Positions 1 through 9,172 of a DNA stretch of 56,004 bases are shown in pieces (the stretch's first letter is position 1; each line of letters begins with the position of its first letter). Under the pieces are notes generated by a model that was given only the letters and a program-made list of their open reading frames with translations, was not told the origin of the DNA and did no database searches. The DNA comes from Thiohalophilus sp046483665 (lineage in GTDB: Bacteria; Pseudomonadota; Gammaproteobacteria; UBA6429; Thiohalophilaceae). A program made the position numbers and the translations under genes. The stretch lies in assembly GCF_046483665.1 (NCBI RefSeq), contig NZ_JAWOCR010000022.1, positions 1 through 56,004 on the forward strand. The letters run 5' to 3'.

Positions 1-5
1 ATGGA

Positions 6-458
6 TTATTCCGCGTCGGGCGGAACCTGAAGCCAGAAGGTAACCGGCCCGTCATTGACAAGGCTGACCTGCATATCCGCGCCAAAACGTCCCGCGGCGA
101 CCGGGGCATGTTGCTGTCGGGCCTGTGCCAGCAACAGGTTGAACAGCCGCTCACCCTCGTCAGGCGCCGCGGCCCGACTGAAACTCGGGCGCATCCCCTT
201 GCGGGTATCCGCCGCGAGGGTGAATTGCGGCACCAGCAGCAGGCCACCACCGGTATCGCGCAATCCCAGATTCATTTTACCCTGCGCATCGGCAAATATC
301 CGGTAGCCAAGCAGGCGTTGCAAAAGCCGCTCGGCCCGGGGCTCGGTGTCACCCTGCTCAATACCGATTAACGCCAGCAGACCGGGACCAATCTCGCCGG
401 TCAGCTCCTCCCGGACATGCACCGCGGCCGTGGTCACACGCTGGATCAGGGCAATCAT
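6..458 (-). CDS. dtd: D-aminoacyl-tRNA deacylase
   Basis: This 150-residue protein has the full length of DTD, the cytoplasmic homodimer that hydrolyses D-aminoacyl-tRNA (and Gly-tRNA-Ala) and so keeps D-amino acids out of translation. The N-terminus MIALIQRV, the active-site segment PQFTLAADTR (residues 77-86) and the cross-subunit NDGPVTF motif (135-141) are family hallmarks. The usual first Ser of the SQxTL motif is Pro77 here; Gln and Thr are kept. The ATG overlaps the pip stop by 4 nt (ATGA), so it is probably translationally coupled as the last gene of a three-gene operon. Confidence 0.95.
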   Translation of the reverse strand: MIALIQRVTTAAVHVREELTGEIGPGLLALIGIEQGDTEPRAERLLQRLLGYRIFADAQGKMNLGLRDTGGGLLLVPQFTLAADTRKGMRPSFSRAAAPDEGERLFNLLLAQARQQHAPVAAGRFGADMQVSLVNDGPVTFWLQVPPDAE

Positions 459-1411
459 GCCGGGGCAAGTTCGTCGGCCATGTTGCGGGTTGCCCGCACC
501 AGGGCATCGACCATGCCCGGTTCCGAGGCCGCATGGCCGGCATCGGCAATGATCGACAACTCGGCACGCGGCCAGGCGCGATGCAACTGCCAGGCACTTT
601 CCAGCGGACAGATCATGTCATAACGACCGTGCACGATATAGCCGGGGATGTCCTTGAGACGCCCGGCATCCTCCAGGATCTGGTTATCGCGCAAAAACGC
701 GTTATGCATGAAATAGTGGGCTTCAATCCGGGCCAGGCTGAGTGCGGTATGGGTATCCCCGAAATGGTTCAGCACCCCTTTGCTGGGTCGCAGCGTCGCC
801 GCGCGCCCTTCCCACAACGACCAGGACTTGGCCGCTGTCAGCCGGGCAATATCGTCATTGCCGGTCAGGCGCTGGTAATAGGCGCCCAGCATGTCGTTAC
901 GTTCCTCCGGTGGAATCGGCCGCAGATACTCTTCCCAGTAATCGGGAAATATGCGGTGCGCACCGTATTGATAAAACCACTGGATTTCCTCAGATCGGCA
1001 CAAAAATATACCGCGCAGAATGAGTCCCAGCACCCGTTCGGGATGGGCTTCGGCGTAAACCAGGGAGAGGGTTGAACCCCAGGAACCGCCGAACAGGACC
1101 CACTGTTCGATGCCAAGATACTCGCGCAGCGCCTCCATGTCCGCCATCAGTGCCTGGGTGGTGTTGTTTTCCAGCGACGCGTGCGGGGTGGAATGTCCCG
1201 CACCGCGCTGGTCGAACAATATGATGCGGTATTTTTCCGGATCAAAAAATTGCCGATGATAGGCCTCACATCCGGAACCCGGCCCACCGTGGACGAACAG
1301 CACGGGAATGCCCTCGGGACTGCCGCACTCCTCCACATGCAGGATGTGCGGTGCCTCGACGGCAAAGCTGTGCGTTACATAGGGCTTGATCGCCGGATAG
1401 AGGTTCTCCAC
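455..1411 (-). CDS. pip: proline iminopeptidase (S33 family alpha/beta hydrolase)
   Basis: Predicted cytoplasmic prolyl aminopeptidase that removes N-terminal proline from peptides. The 318-residue length fits the family. Visible motifs are the oxyanion-hole HGGPGSG (41-47), DQRGAGHS (67-74) and the nucleophile elbow GGSWGS (Ser110). A late Asp in GRYDMICP and a His in DAGHAAS complete the triad. The start is a GTG, with AGGA seven nt upstream. It lies 9 nt after the membrane-protein gene and overlaps dtd by 4 nt, so the three are probably one transcript. The role beyond proline release from peptides is inferred from family only. Confidence 0.93.
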   Translation of the reverse strand: MENLYPAIKPYVTHSFAVEAPHILHVEECGSPEGIPVLFVHGGPGSGCEAYHRQFFDPEKYRIILFDQRGAGHSTPHASLENNTTQALMADMEALREYLGIEQWVLFGGSWGSTLSLVYAEAHPERVLGLILRGIFLCRSEEIQWFYQYGAHRIFPDYWEEYLRPIPPEERNDMLGAYYQRLTGNDDIARLTAAKSWSLWEGRAATLRPSKGVLNHFGDTHTALSLARIEAHYFMHNAFLRDNQILEDAGRLKDIPGYIVHGRYDMICPLESAWQLHRAWPRAELSIIADAGHAASEPGMVDALVRATRNMADELAPA

Positions 1412-1420
1412 TCGGTCGTC

Positions 1421-1978
1421 CTAGTCCTTCACCGGTTCGCCCCGATAGCCCATGGCGGCGGCAATGCCGGCCAGAGCCAGACCGATCAGGATCAGAAACG
1501 GACCAATCCCGGTGTTCAGGATCGTATTGGCCCAGCCCAGACCAAAGACAGTCCCCAGATAGAGCATGCCCGAATGCAGCAGCGCGCCGGCAATGAAAAT
1601 CCAGCTGATCACCTGCTTGAAGATGACATTCACCGCCAGAAAACCGAGCACCACGCCGACGGCAATATTCAGCAACGATTCAAGGTTGCCGTGGGCGTGC
1701 GCACCGCCCTTGATGCCGTCGATCTCACTTTCCAGGTTCAGCAACTTGTTGATCGACAGGACGCCGGCTGTATTGGCCTTCGCAATTTCTTCGCCGCTGA
1801 GTGGTTCCAGCATCTCCTCGAAATCATTGGTCTGCAGCTGCTGCAGACGGCCAACAGAGGTCTGTTTGTCCTGTACCGCCGCGCCATAGGCGTCATATTT
1901 GTCAACCATGACAAGGCCCAGTGCCGCGGTAAAAACCAGATAAATAAAACCGAAAACGATATTCTTTTTACCAACCAT
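1421..1978 (-). CDS. four-helix integral membrane protein, unknown function
   Basis: This 185-residue protein has a hydrophobic segment at about residues 5-25, a soluble stretch of about 80 residues, then three further membrane spans at about 105-175. The N-terminal span followed by a Q/E-rich region with no signal cleavage site suggests an inner-membrane protein with a periplasmic loop. I do not recognise a named family. The start is firm: AAGGAGG lies five nt before the ATG. It heads the operon with pip and dtd. Confidence 0.75.
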   Translation of the reverse strand: MVGKKNIVFGFIYLVFTAALGLVMVDKYDAYGAAVQDKQTSVGRLQQLQTNDFEEMLEPLSGEEIAKANTAGVLSINKLLNLESEIDGIKGGAHAHGNLESLLNIAVGVVLGFLAVNVIFKQVISWIFIAGALLHSGMLYLGTVFGLGWANTILNTGIGPFLILIGLALAGIAAAMGYRGEPVKD

Positions 1979-2072
1979 GACCGCCTCCTTGTGCTACTTG
2001 CTTTTTATTGATGGGGATCCATCATAAAGCCTTCACCAGACGGCGCCAAGGTGTCACAAGGGGAAATACGGC

Positions 2073-3878
2073 TTAACTGCCGGGGCGACGTCGACGATCG
2101 ACAAAAATCCGGCTGCCCTGAAGTGCTTTGGCCTCCCGCTTGGCAGCGGTGGCCATGGCGGCAACATCATGGTGAGAATAGCAATACTCGATGTCCGGCG
2201 AGACCAGCCCGATAGAGACGGTCAGCAAGGGAAAGAAACTTTCCTGGCCCTGTCGATTCCGGGCCCGAATTCCTGCGGCTTGCTGGTCATCCGCACTGTA
2301 AAAGCGGGGTACCCGGCTGTGAAAATCCTGCTGGATATTACTGCAGATCTTTTGCCAGTCGTCGCTTTGCAGAATCAGAATAAAGTCATCACCGCCGATA
2401 TGGCCGACAAAATCCTGCTTTGCATCGGTCTGCTCCACCATCACCGTAGCCAGACATTGCAATACCTCATCGCCCGCCGCATAACCGTAAACATCATTGA
2501 ATGGCTTGAAGTTATCCAGATCACAATAGGCCACCGCAAATGTAGCTTTTTGCCTGATCAGATCGTCCAGTAGTTCGTAGATGGGAACGTTACCGGGCAA
2601 CAGTGTCAGTGGATTGGCATAACGGGCATTGCGGATCTGAAGATCCGTAATTTTACGCAACAGATCGACAACCCGCCCGATACCCAGCAACTTCTTACCA
2701 TCTGTAATGATAAAATCGTCTTCCAGACGAACCTGCATGCTGTCAGTGACAAGCTGGCTGACTTCCTCTATCCGCATGTTCTGTTCCACCACAACCGGAT
2801 CCTGGTCCATAAACCGGGCAATCGGTTTGCGTCCATATAATTCCCTGCCATACCGACTTGAAGCATATATATCCATTAGTTTAGACCGACGCACCATGCC
2901 GACAGGGTGGTTCTGTTCATCGATAATCGGCAGGGAATGCAGACTCGAAGTAGAGTGGAACAGGTCTACTACCTGATCCAGACTTGCGGATGGTGGCAGG
3001 GATGGGACATTACGCAAAATACTGGCCACGGTTTCGGAGAGCCGGGCAATTCCCATCCGTACAGCCCCACCCCGAACACAATCACACAACAGGTGTTCAA
3101 TACTGGTCACCGGGTTTGGCGCGGGCCGGGCGAAATAATATCCTTGCCCGAGAATAATTCCCATATCACAAATTGTTCGATACTCTTCCTGGGTTTCGAT
3201 ACCTTCGGCAATCACCTCGCACTCCAGCCCCCGGGCAATATCCAGAATCGAGCGAACAAACTCTTTTTTGACCGGGTCCTCGTTAATTCCCTGTATAAAG
3301 TGGCGATCAATCTTGACGTAGTCGGGACGCAATTCGGACCACATGCGCAGACCCGCATAACCCGCCCCGAAATCGTCAATTGCAATCTCAAAACCCATGG
3401 AACGATAGTAATGCAGCGCTTCACGTAACAGTTCGTAATCATCCAGCGGATGTTGTTCGGTCAGCTCGATGACTACCGATTCGGGACTGATACCCAGCCG
3501 CCGCAGGCTAGCCAGCGTCTTACCATGCGGATGGTCCGCATCGAGTAGCACGGCAGGTGCACAGTTGATAAACAGCTTGCCCCTGAGCATCAGCCGATGG
3601 AACTGTTCGATAATGAACTGCCGGCAGGCCAGATCCAGCTCGCTCAAATGTCCCCATTGGCTGGCGAATTCAAACAGCGACTGTGGGTTGTGAAACACAC
3701 TGGCCGAGGGCCCCCGAATCAGTCCTTCATGACCGATAATACGTTGTTGCTCCAGATCGATAATCGGCTGATACAACGAGGCAAAGCGGGATTGCTCCAC
3801 AATTTCGACAAACTCCGCCAGCAGGGCAGGTTCCGGTTTGAGGGCAGAAGAATCGGTTGAGGTGGCAGAAACAGGCAT
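2073..3878 (-). CDS. EAL-CBS-GGDEF c-di-GMP signalling protein
   Basis: This cytoplasmic protein has, in order, an EAL-type phosphodiesterase domain (first ~250 residues), a CBS-domain pair (~265-390) and a C-terminal GGDEF domain. The EAL signature reads EGL (HEGLIRGP), but the other metal and catalytic residues are present: IELTEQH, DDFGAGYAGL, KIDRHFI, AEGIET and GQGYYFARP. The cyclase motif is GGDDF, a permissible variant. CBS domains usually sense adenine nucleotides, so an energy-sensing bifunctional c-di-GMP enzyme is plausible. No transmembrane segment is visible. The start at 3878 is the first ATG; an in-frame TTG at 3923 is an alternative, with a GC-rich hairpin (CACGCCCC/GGGGCGTG, 3900-3920) lying between the two. 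Confidence 0.88.
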   Translation of the reverse strand: MPVSATSTDSSALKPEPALLAEFVEIVEQSRFASLYQPIIDLEQQRIIGHEGLIRGPSASVFHNPQSLFEFASQWGHLSELDLACRQFIIEQFHRLMLRGKLFINCAPAVLLDADHPHGKTLASLRRLGISPESVVIELTEQHPLDDYELLREALHYYRSMGFEIAIDDFGAGYAGLRMWSELRPDYVKIDRHFIQGINEDPVKKEFVRSILDIARGLECEVIAEGIETQEEYRTICDMGIILGQGYYFARPAPNPVTSIEHLLCDCVRGGAVRMGIARLSETVASILRNVPSLPPSASLDQVVDLFHSTSSLHSLPIIDEQNHPVGMVRRSKLMDIYASSRYGRELYGRKPIARFMDQDPVVVEQNMRIEEVSQLVTDSMQVRLEDDFIITDGKKLLGIGRVVDLLRKITDLQIRNARYANPLTLLPGNVPIYELLDDLIRQKATFAVAYCDLDNFKPFNDVYGYAAGDEVLQCLATVMVEQTDAKQDFVGHIGGDDFILILQSDDWQKICSNIQQDFHSRVPRFYSADDQQAAGIRARNRQGQESFFPLLTVSIGLVSPDIEYCYSHHDVAAMATAAKREAKALQGSRIFVDRRRRPGS

Positions 3879-4051
3879 CAGCAATCTGGTCGGGTGAACC
3901 ACGCCCCGGTACGGGGCGTGCAAAATCTCACGCTAACTCTAGATTGCCGGTATGACAGCCGGATGACAGCAGACCAGGAAGACTTCTGGAATACACCGCA
4001 CCCGGGATTGGCAGGTACCCCGCAGGTGCGGGCGTACCCGGCTCACTTCAT

Positions 4052-5866
4052 TTAGCTGGCGCGTGCCGCCTTTTTGCGCTCGTGCTCCTTGAGGAACTTC
4101 TTGCGCAGACGGATATGATTGGGGGTCACCTCCACCAGCTCATCGTCGTCGATGAACTCCAGCGCCTGCTCCAGGGTGAGCTTGATGGGCGGGGTCAGCA
4201 CGATATTCTCGTCCGTACCTGCTGCACGCACGTTGGTGAGCTGTTTGGCCTTGAGGGGATTGACCACCAGGTCGTTATCGCGTGAGTGGATGCCGATGAT
4301 CATGCCTTCGTACACATCCGTCCCGTGGCCGATGAACATCCGTCCGCGCTCCTGCAGGTTATACAGGGCATAGGCAAGCGCCTTGCCGTTGGCGTTAGCA
4401 ATCAGCACGCCGTTGTTGCGCTGGCCAAAATCACCTGTGCGTAGCGGACCATAGTGATCGAAGACGCTGTAGAGCAGCCCGGTACCCTGGGTGGCGGTAA
4501 GAAACTCGGTTCGAAAACCGATCAGCCCGCGTGAGGGAATCATAAAGTCGAGCCGCACCCGGCCCTTGCCGTCGGGTGTCATGTTGGTCAGTTCGGCGCC
4601 ACGCTGGCCAAGTTTTTCCATCACGCCACCCTGATGCTGCTCCTCCACATCCACGGTCAGCTGCTCGTAAGGCTCATGACGCTGGCCGTCTACCTCGCGG
4701 TAGATGACCTCGGGACGGGAGACACCCAGCTCGTACCCTTCGCGGCGCATGTTCTCGATCAGGATCGACAAATGCAGCTCGCCGCGACCGGAGACCCGGA
4801 ACTTGTCCGGATCCGCGGTCGGCTCGACGCGCAGGGCAACATTGTGGATCAGCTCCCGTTCCAGGCGTTCCTGGATCTGGCGCGAGGTGACGAACTTGCC
4901 GTCCTGTCCGGCGAAGGGCGAGTTGTTGACCACGAACATCACGCTCACGGTGGGCTCGTCCACCAGCAGGGCCGGCAGGGCTTCCACATTAGACGGATCA
5001 CACAGGGTGTCGGAGATATTCATGCCGTCGATACCGGTGATGGCGACAATGTCCCCGGCCTGCGCCTCGGGCACCTCGTGGCGCTCCAGGCCCAGAAAGC
5101 CCAGCACCTGCTGAACCCGGCCGTTCCGCCGCTTGCCGTGACGATCCACAATTACGACATTAGTATTGGTACGCAGCTTGCCGCGGGTGATACGGCCGAT
5201 GCCAATGACACCGACATAACTGTTGTAGTCGAGCTGGCTGATCTGCATCTGCAGCGGAGCGTCGGGATCCACATCAGGGAAACTGACCCGATCAACGATG
5301 GTCTGGAACAGCGGGGTCATATCGCCGTCGCGCACGTCGGACTCCAGACCGGCATAGCCGTTCAGCGCCGAGGCATAGACCACCGGGAAATCGAGCTGCT
5401 CATCAGAGGCGCCCAGGCGATCGAACAGATCGAAGGTCTGATCCAGCACCCAGTCGGGACGGGCACCGGGGCGGTCGATCTTGTTAATAACCACGATCGG
5501 CTTGAGGCCGCGGGCCAGGGCCTTCTCGGTGACAAAGCGGGTCTGGGGCATGGGTCCATCCACCGCATCCACCAGCAGCAGTACCGAGTCGACCATCGAC
5601 AGCACCCGTTCTACCTCGCCGCCGAAGTCGGCATGCCCGGGGGTGTCGACGATGTTAATGCGATATTCGCCCCACTTGATAGCGGTGTTCTTGGCCAGGA
5701 TGGTGATGCCGCGCTCTTTTTCCAGATCGTTGGAGTCCATGATCCGCTCCTGCACCTCGCCGCGGCTCTCCAGCGTGCCGGACTGGGCCAGCAATTTGTC
5801 CACCAGGGTGGTTTTGCCATGGTCAACGTGGGCAATAATGGCGATGTTGCGCAGATTCTCGATCAC
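4052..5866 (-). CDS. typA: ribosome-associated translational GTPase TypA/BipA
   Basis: This 604-residue GTPase of the EF-G/LepA class associates with the ribosome and supports 50S assembly and stress or cold adaptation. G1 is AHVDHGKTT, G3 is DTPGHADFGGEV and G4 is NKIDRPGARP. The rest shows beta-barrel domain II, an EF-G-like domain (GRGELHLSIL) and the BipA-specific C-terminal region (PIKLTLEQALEFI). I set the start at the GTG at 5866 (VIENLRNIAII) because GGAG sits 7 nt upstream and the family begins there. Upstream ATGs in the same frame would add a non-conserved 52-residue tail that runs into an intergenic repeat. It appears monocistronic. Confidence 0.96.
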   Translation of the reverse strand: MIENLRNIAIIAHVDHGKTTLVDKLLAQSGTLESRGEVQERIMDSNDLEKERGITILAKNTAIKWGEYRINIVDTPGHADFGGEVERVLSMVDSVLLLVDAVDGPMPQTRFVTEKALARGLKPIVVINKIDRPGARPDWVLDQTFDLFDRLGASDEQLDFPVVYASALNGYAGLESDVRDGDMTPLFQTIVDRVSFPDVDPDAPLQMQISQLDYNSYVGVIGIGRITRGKLRTNTNVVIVDRHGKRRNGRVQQVLGFLGLERHEVPEAQAGDIVAITGIDGMNISDTLCDPSNVEALPALLVDEPTVSVMFVVNNSPFAGQDGKFVTSRQIQERLERELIHNVALRVEPTADPDKFRVSGRGELHLSILIENMRREGYELGVSRPEVIYREVDGQRHEPYEQLTVDVEEQHQGGVMEKLGQRGAELTNMTPDGKGRVRLDFMIPSRGLIGFRTEFLTATQGTGLLYSVFDHYGPLRTGDFGQRNNGVLIANANGKALAYALYNLQERGRMFIGHGTDVYEGMIIGIHSRDNDLVVNPLKAKQLTNVRAAGTDENIVLTPPIKLTLEQALEFIDDDELVEVTPNHIRLRKKFLKEHERKKAARAS

Positions 5867-6001
5867 AAAAGTTCTCCAACGGGGTCGGCAAAAAGGGCGC
5901 ATTATACGGGAACTGGACGAAAAACAGGCAAGATATTTCAGTCTCCCGGCAGGATTCCATCGCAACGGGAAAAGTCGCGCCAGAGCGGCGCGAGGTTTAA
6001 T

Positions 6002-6082
6002 CCCCGAAATCACTGAAAACACTGAGAATAAGCACCAGCTTGGGCTCTTCGCCCGCCGGGCCGAGGGAACGAGGGAAGGCGG
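6002..6082. repeat. intergenic repeat, family 2 half-unit plus family 3-like half-unit
   Basis: The stretch begins with CCGAAATCACTGAAAACACTGAG (family 2 units, read in pieces CCGAAAT, CACTGAAAA, CACTGAG) and ends with GGCCGAGGGAACGAGGG, which resembles one arm of the family 3 ACGAGG repeat seen at about 42.2 kb. It sits between typA and the downstream end of the response regulator gene. Unlike the other copies, no inverted partner arm is seen for either unit. Confidence 0.5.
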
Positions 6083-6083
6083 C

Positions 6084-6794
6084 TCAGCCGCTAGCGGAAT
6101 GCTGTTCTTCGGGGGGGATCTGCTCCAGCCGGTAGCCCTGGTGGTAGATGGAACTCAGCCGCCAGCCCTGCTCGGGAAACAGTTCGAGTTTTTTGCGAAT
6201 CCGGCTTATATGGGTATCCACAGTGCGGGTATTGAGACTGGCATCATATCCCCAGACCGAGGAGAGAATATGGTCACGGGAAAGCATGCGCCCGACATTA
6301 TGGAAAAGGAGGATCACCAGCTTGAACTCCTTCTCGGTCAATTTCACCGGCTCGCCGTAGCGAGTGATCACACGGGAGTCCGGATCGATTGTAAATTCAT
6401 TGAGGGTCAGCGCATCCTGCTGGGACGACTTGTTCGAGCGGCGTGTGACAGCATTGATGCGGGCCAGTAACACCGGCTGATGAATCGGTTTGACCAGGTA
6501 GTCATCTGCGCCCTGGTTAAGCATTCTGACCATATCCTCTTGGGAATCACGGGCGGTCACGAAAATGATAGGCGTATCCCAGTCAGGCTGACGCTTCAGG
6601 CGCGCAAGTACCTCTTCGCCGGACAGATTTGGCAAAAACCAGTCCAGCAGTACCACATCGAAGCTCTCGTGTCTGGCCCGACGGAGAAAATCCTGCCCTT
6701 CCTGATAGCCAAGGCATTCATGCCCGGCCTCTTCCAGCCACAGAGAAAGCAGTTCTGCCATAGCCGAATCGTCTTCTACCAGCGCGATACGCAC
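6084..6794 (-). CDS. OmpR/PhoB-family response regulator, orphan
   Basis: This 236-residue two-component regulator has a receiver domain (1-118) with acidic pocket EDD (7-9), phospho-acceptor Asp51 (VLLDWFLPN), Thr80 and Lys102 (LVKPI). It is followed by a winged-helix DNA-binding domain (~130-228) with TEKEFKLV and VDTHISRIRKKL. The start is a GTG (MRIALVEDD). No histidine kinase gene adjoins it, so its partner is elsewhere. A long non-coding gap separates it from the divergent GGDEF-EAL gene. Confidence 0.9.
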   Translation of the reverse strand: MRIALVEDDSAMAELLSLWLEEAGHECLGYQEGQDFLRRARHESFDVVLLDWFLPNLSGEEVLARLKRQPDWDTPIIFVTARDSQEDMVRMLNQGADDYLVKPIHQPVLLARINAVTRRSNKSSQQDALTLNEFTIDPDSRVITRYGEPVKLTEKEFKLVILLFHNVGRMLSRDHILSSVWGYDASLNTRTVDTHISRIRKKLELFPEQGWRLSSIYHQGYRLEQIPPEEQHSASG

Positions 6795-7273
6795 GGTTAC
6801 CCAACCCCCACAGACGCCAAGATTAATCCGAACTATTCTTTAATTTATATCCCGGCAATTGCTTGCCTGATAGATTCAATCACTTATTTTGTATGTATAT
6901 AACAGATTTACACTGCCGTGCCAATGTTGGCTTGCTGCAACGACCACATACCCCGTAATCTGACAAACATTAACTTTTGCCCGCATTTTTACCCTCTCGA
7001 TACGAATGACCGGGGACAGCGGTCAGGTATGGTCTATACTCTCTTCTCCTCATGCGGGAGGAATCGAACGACGGCCTTAAACAGCACGCGGGCCGGGTTC
7101 TCCGGCAGGTCGGTATCGGCATCACACATGCTTTCAATAATGTTATCATTGGTCTGTTGTCCGAATAGTTCGGGCTGCACTATTTTTACATGTTACCTGT
7201 CGTGACGCTTTCGCTATCTGTTGCTCTGCATCCTGACCTATACCCGTACAGGGAAAGACCCAAATAACTCGTC
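6795..7273. other. 479-bp divergent intergenic region without a gene
   Basis: The region separates the minus-strand response regulator gene from the plus-strand GGDEF-EAL gene and must hold promoters for both. It is AT-rich near 6830-6910 (runs such as TTTAATTTATA and TGTATGTATATAAC). I see no supported ORF, RNA gene or strong hairpin terminator. Confidence 0.5.
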
Positions 7274-9136
7274 ATGAGTCTCGGCCGCAAACTTTTCCTC
7301 GGATTTATCAGCGCTTCGCTGTTCGGTATAACCCTGTTTGGCTATATTACCTACCAGGCCACCCGCACTGCCCAGCTGGATGAACTCAAACACTCCACTT
7401 CCACCAGCGCCAGACAACTGGCCGTCATGGTCACCGGTCTGGAACTTGACGAGATGCACTCCCTCCTCGACCGGCTCCATCGGCACCTGCCAGATTATGC
7501 TCTGCTGGTTATCGACCGACAGGAAAACATCCAGTTCAGGTTTGTAAAACAGAAAATCGATACCCAAACGCTTCGATATATTATTGATAGTGGCATTGGT
7601 GAAGGCCACATAAATACCAACGAGCATTACGTCCTCTGGTCCAGACAGGCTATATCGGATAGCCCTCTCTTCCTTTACGTGTTACGCCGATTCGAAAAAA
7701 ACAATTTTAACGCTCTTTTGAAAAGCTCGGGTCTCTCGCTGGCCATTGCCAGTCTTATTTTACTGTTACTGGCATTATGGGGGGCAATGATCCTGACCTC
7801 GCTTTACCTGCGACTTGAGCGCCAGCGTCAGGAACTGAAACACCAGACTCTGCATGACGACCTGACCGGCTTGCCGAATCGGACTTTTCTGGTGGAACAG
7901 ACCGAGCAACGCCTGAAACGGAATCTGCCCGAAGGCGAGTGTATTGCACTGGTCATTATTGATATAAACCGTTTCAAGGAAATTAATGACACGCTCGGTC
8001 ATTATGCCGGCGACACTTTACTTTGCCTGATAGCCGGTCGTCTGCGCGACGTAATCCGATCCGACGACATCCTGGCACGTATCGTCAGTGATGAATTTGC
8101 CTTGCTGCTTGACGGCGTGTCACAACAGGCCGTGCTGGCCACCACCACGCGAGTCCAGGAAAGCATGAGCAAGGGTTTTTTACTCGAAGGACATGAGTTT
8201 TATCTGGGTGCCAGTATCGGCGTGGCGTTTTATCCTGACCATGCTCTGGACGCAATCAATCTCATTAGCCAGGGAGAGATGGCTATGTATGCGGCCAAGC
8301 GTATTGGCACCGGCATCGCAATTTATGATGAGACGCACAACACCAGCACGCTCGAACAACTCAAACTGGTCAACGATTTGCGCACCGATCTGGAAAACAG
8401 GAATATACAACTCTATTTCCAGCCCAAGGTGAATCTCAACAGCGAACGTTCAGTCAGTCTGGAAGCCCTGGCTCGCTGGGAACACCCCGACCATGGTTAC
8501 ATCGCTACCAGTCGGTTCATTCATATCGCCGAAAATACCGGTTTGATCAATCCGTTGACCTGGTGGGTCATGGAAGAGGCACTGCGCGTCAGCCGTTTGT
8601 TACAAGAACAGGGACTCGATCTGAAAATGGCGATCAACCTGTCGGTCTGGAATTTGCAAGACCCTGAGATCGTCGAGCATTTACGTCGGTTGCTCGAACA
8701 GTACCGGGTGGAACCTTCGCGCATCATACTCGAGATTACCGAAACCGCCATGATGGTCAATCATAAACGCGCTCTACATACCCTGCACCAGCTGCATGAT
8801 CTCGGGATTCGCTTCTCGATTGATGATTTTGGAACCGGTTATTCATCCATGGCCTATCTCAAGCGCCTGCCCATCAGTGAGGTCAAAATTGACAAGAGCT
8901 TTATCAAGTCAATGGACAGACAACCGAGCGACTCATCCATGGTACGTGCGATTATCGATCTGTCTCACGATCTGGGGCTGACAGTGGTCGGCGAAGGGGT
9001 CGAAAACCGCGAAGTTGCCGATTTGTTGCGCGAGCTCGGCTGCGATCAGGCGCAGGGCAGTTACTATTCCGACGCCCTGCCGTTCGATGAATTACTCACC
9101 TGGCTGGCGCGGGAGCATCAGCACAATCAGCAGTAA
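7274..9136 (+). CDS. membrane GGDEF-EAL protein, probably a c-di-GMP phosphodiesterase
   Basis: This 620-residue inner-membrane protein has TM1 at ~8-27, a ~125-residue periplasmic sensor region, TM2 at ~154-176, a GGDEF domain (~190-350) and an EAL domain (~365-610). The GGDEF motif is degenerate: residues 271-275 read VSDEF, so diguanylate cyclase activity is unlikely. The phosphodiesterase residues are intact: EAL at 397-399, then EITETAMM, DDFGTGYSS, KIDKSFI and VGEGVE. The product therefore most likely degrades c-di-GMP in response to a periplasmic signal. It is convergent with the DAHP synthase gene. Confidence 0.9.
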   Translation: MSLGRKLFLGFISASLFGITLFGYITYQATRTAQLDELKHSTSTSARQLAVMVTGLELDEMHSLLDRLHRHLPDYALLVIDRQENIQFRFVKQKIDTQTLRYIIDSGIGEGHINTNEHYVLWSRQAISDSPLFLYVLRRFEKNNFNALLKSSGLSLAIASLILLLLALWGAMILTSLYLRLERQRQELKHQTLHDDLTGLPNRTFLVEQTEQRLKRNLPEGECIALVIIDINRFKEINDTLGHYAGDTLLCLIAGRLRDVIRSDDILARIVSDEFALLLDGVSQQAVLATTTRVQESMSKGFLLEGHEFYLGASIGVAFYPDHALDAINLISQGEMAMYAAKRIGTGIAIYDETHNTSTLEQLKLVNDLRTDLENRNIQLYFQPKVNLNSERSVSLEALARWEHPDHGYIATSRFIHIAENTGLINPLTWWVMEEALRVSRLLQEQGLDLKMAINLSVWNLQDPEIVEHLRRLLEQYRVEPSRIILEITETAMMVNHKRALHTLHQLHDLGIRFSIDDFGTGYSSMAYLKRLPISEVKIDKSFIKSMDRQPSDSSMVRAIIDLSHDLGLTVVGEGVENREVADLLRELGCDQAQGSYYSDALPFDELLTWLAREHQHNQQ

Positions 9137-9172
9137 CAGTACCAGATACTAAGTACCGGACACTGGAGGTAT

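Noticed and set aside
4634..6016. Open frame of 460 codons on the plus strand across typA
   Set aside because: It is antisense to a highly conserved GTPase, has no ribosome site and reads as low-complexity Gln/Gly/His-rich sequence, typical of a shadow frame in GC-rich DNA.
5867..6022. N-terminal extension of typA
   Set aside because: The 52 extra codons run into an intergenic repeat, are not part of the family, and a GTG with GGAG exists at the conserved start.
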